This document shows, piece by piece, positions 13,042-13,050 of a stretch of 13,050 nt of DNA (positions are counted from its first letter, which is position 1; each line of letters opens with the position of its first letter). The stretch comes from JBBQBM01 sp038317375. GTDB lineage: Bacteria; Patescibacteriota; Saccharimonadia; Saccharimonadales; JAGQMS01. The position numbers and the translations under genes are program-made. Below the pieces are notes generated by a model. It was not told the origin of the DNA. It worked only from the letters and a program-made list of their open reading frames with translations, and did not search any database. The stretch lies in contig JBBQBM010000018.1 of assembly GCA_038317375.1 (NCBI GenBank), positions 1 to 13,050 of the forward strand, given 5' to 3'.

Positions 13042-13050
13042 CCATTTCAC

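Overview
The window reads as a chromosomal segment of a small-genome bacterium, most likely Candidatus Saccharibacteria (TM7) or another Patescibacteria lineage. This is inference from protein style only. Supporting points are the PimA-like GT4 pair, a DUF378 membrane protein, a stand-alone glutaredoxin, compact gene packing with 1-17 base overlaps, and several promoters that sit almost on the start codon. TGA is used as a normal stop, which argues against the UGA-glycine code of Gracilibacteria and Absconditabacteria. There is no 16S or ribosomal-protein marker, so the assignment stays open.

Layout. 1-660: weakly coding DNA with a chain of very small overlapping ORFs; the last one (440-589) is the most gene-like. 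681-2081 (+): cysS, cysteinyl-tRNA synthetase, preceded by an inverted repeat that abuts its -10 box. 5256-2067 (-): a three-gene run of an alpha/beta hydrolase and two GT4 glycosyltransferases, probably for glycolipid or envelope glycan synthesis; its end overlaps the end of cysS by 15 bp. 5320-5565 (+): a small glutaredoxin. 7164-5575 (-): a GlcD/YdiJ-type FAD-linked oxidase without the iron-sulfur part. 7335-10567 (+): an overlapping three-gene operon made of a 54-aa TTG-initiated microprotein with an LDPGTGS motif, a two-part methyltransferase, and a membrane-anchored sulfatase/alkaline-phosphatase-like transferase, likely a surface-polymer modification module. 10634-10843 (+): DUF378 protein, then a bidirectional terminator. 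12512-10966 (-): a VOC/PhnB-like protein, a small winged-helix-like protein and an orphan protein with a possible PD-(D/E)XK-like core.

The last 500 bases are the most unusual part. A divergent extended -10 promoter at 12552-12560 leads into a noncoding region dense in hairpins. It contains a complete tRNA-Gln(UUG) gene (12842-12915, CCA encoded), a long imperfect stem that starts on the base after the CCA, another hairpin and an intrinsic terminator (13019-13041). Upstream of the tRNA, its first 17 bases are repeated exactly (12668-12684), followed after an 89-base hairpin-rich insert by the next tRNA segment (AGGACAACA). It therefore looks like a tRNA-Gln copy interrupted in the D-loop, or a tRNA-mimicking domain in a larger structured RNA. 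I see no CRISPR array, transposase, integrase or phage gene.
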